Source: an uncultured Lewinella sp.
Lineage (GTDB): Bacteria > Bacteroidota > Bacteroidia > Chitinophagales > Saprospiraceae
Assembly: GCA_913057785.1 (NCBI GenBank)
Contig: CAJXPD010000098.1
Span: 1-33,707, forward strand
Direction: 5' to 3'
DNA length: 33,707 nucleotides
Under the pieces are notes generated by a model that was not told where the DNA came from, made no database searches, and saw only the letters and a program-made list of their open reading frames with translations. Shown in pieces: positions 33,571 through 33,707 of this stretch; within the stretch, counting starts at the first letter, position 1, and every line of letters starts with the position of its first letter. The translations under genes were made by a program, and so were the position numbers.

Positions 33571-33669
33571 GAAGACAGAGGTCAGATCGCTTTGCTGTCA
33601 GAGGACAGATATGAGAACGCAGTACTGTACGAAAACAGATGTTAGATCGCTTTGCTGTCAGAGGACAGA
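33571..33669. repeat. Two-copy 60-bp-period direct repeat downstream of the thioredoxin gene
   Basis: Bases 33571-33609 recur at 33631-33669 with 3 mismatches in 39; the 26 bases from 33584 and 33644 are identical. The repeat is rich in GACAGAGG/GGACAGA words. It starts 7 nt after the stop and may continue past the window end. Confidence 0.75.
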
Positions 33670-33707
33670 CAGGTTGTCCCGTCCTGATATAGGTTGACAA
33701 CAAAAAG

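Noticed and set aside
33571..33669. Repeat at the window end as a CRISPR array
   Set aside because: Only two copies, with 3 mismatches and a gap of about 21 bp; no cas genes in the window.

Overview
The window looks like chromosomal DNA of a Bacteroidota member, probably from the Saprospiria/Lewinella-like side. The signs are a SusC/SusD pair, many lipoproteins and secreted proteins, FG-GAP/ASPIC-UnbV lipoproteins, DUF2141 and DUF4139 proteins, and almost no Shine-Dalgarno sites. A few sequences resemble the Bacteroidota promoter (TTTG, about 19 nt, TAnnTTTG). The phylum is well supported; the family-level placement is inference. I saw no rRNA, tRNA, CRISPR array or insertion sequence.

Region 1 (1-14018, all +) is the most unusual part. 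It opens with the 3' end of a SusC-like TonB-dependent receptor and a SusD lipoprotein. A perfect 17-bp hairpin follows. Next come three giant (about 1085 aa) paralogous FG-GAP/ASPIC-UnbV lipoproteins, with a small unrecognised lipoprotein between the first and second. These four genes overlap or nearly abut. A lipoprotein with all the active-site residues of the vanadium haloperoxidase/PAP2 family closes the block. The layout suggests a cell-surface or outer-membrane binding, uptake and chemistry module; the substrate cannot be read from the sequence.

Region 2 (14019-20843, +) starts with 534 bp of AT-rich non-coding DNA. It then holds a secreted retropepsin-like protease with a PDZ domain, a C39-peptidase ABC exporter, a DUF2199 protein, an HlyD-type adaptor and a small secreted protein. 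This resembles a peptide-export cassette, but no double-glycine precursor peptide was found.

Region 3 (20991-27070, all -) has a YceI-like protein, an unrecognised secreted protein, a membrane-anchored AraC-type regulator, a DUF2141 protein and a large M16 metallopeptidase lipoprotein followed by a good terminator.

Region 4 (27380-33707) holds a secreted amidohydrolase (+), a ROK kinase lacking the zinc motif (-), a small GNAT (-), a DUF4140/DUF4139 protein (+), a small predicted beta-barrel protein (-) and a CnoX/YbbN-like thioredoxin-TPR protein (+).

Several intergenic gaps are filled with long imperfect inverted repeats or tandem repeats, each built from its own short 'word' (GTTTAAGG, GTTGAAT, GTCGATAG, GACAGAGG).
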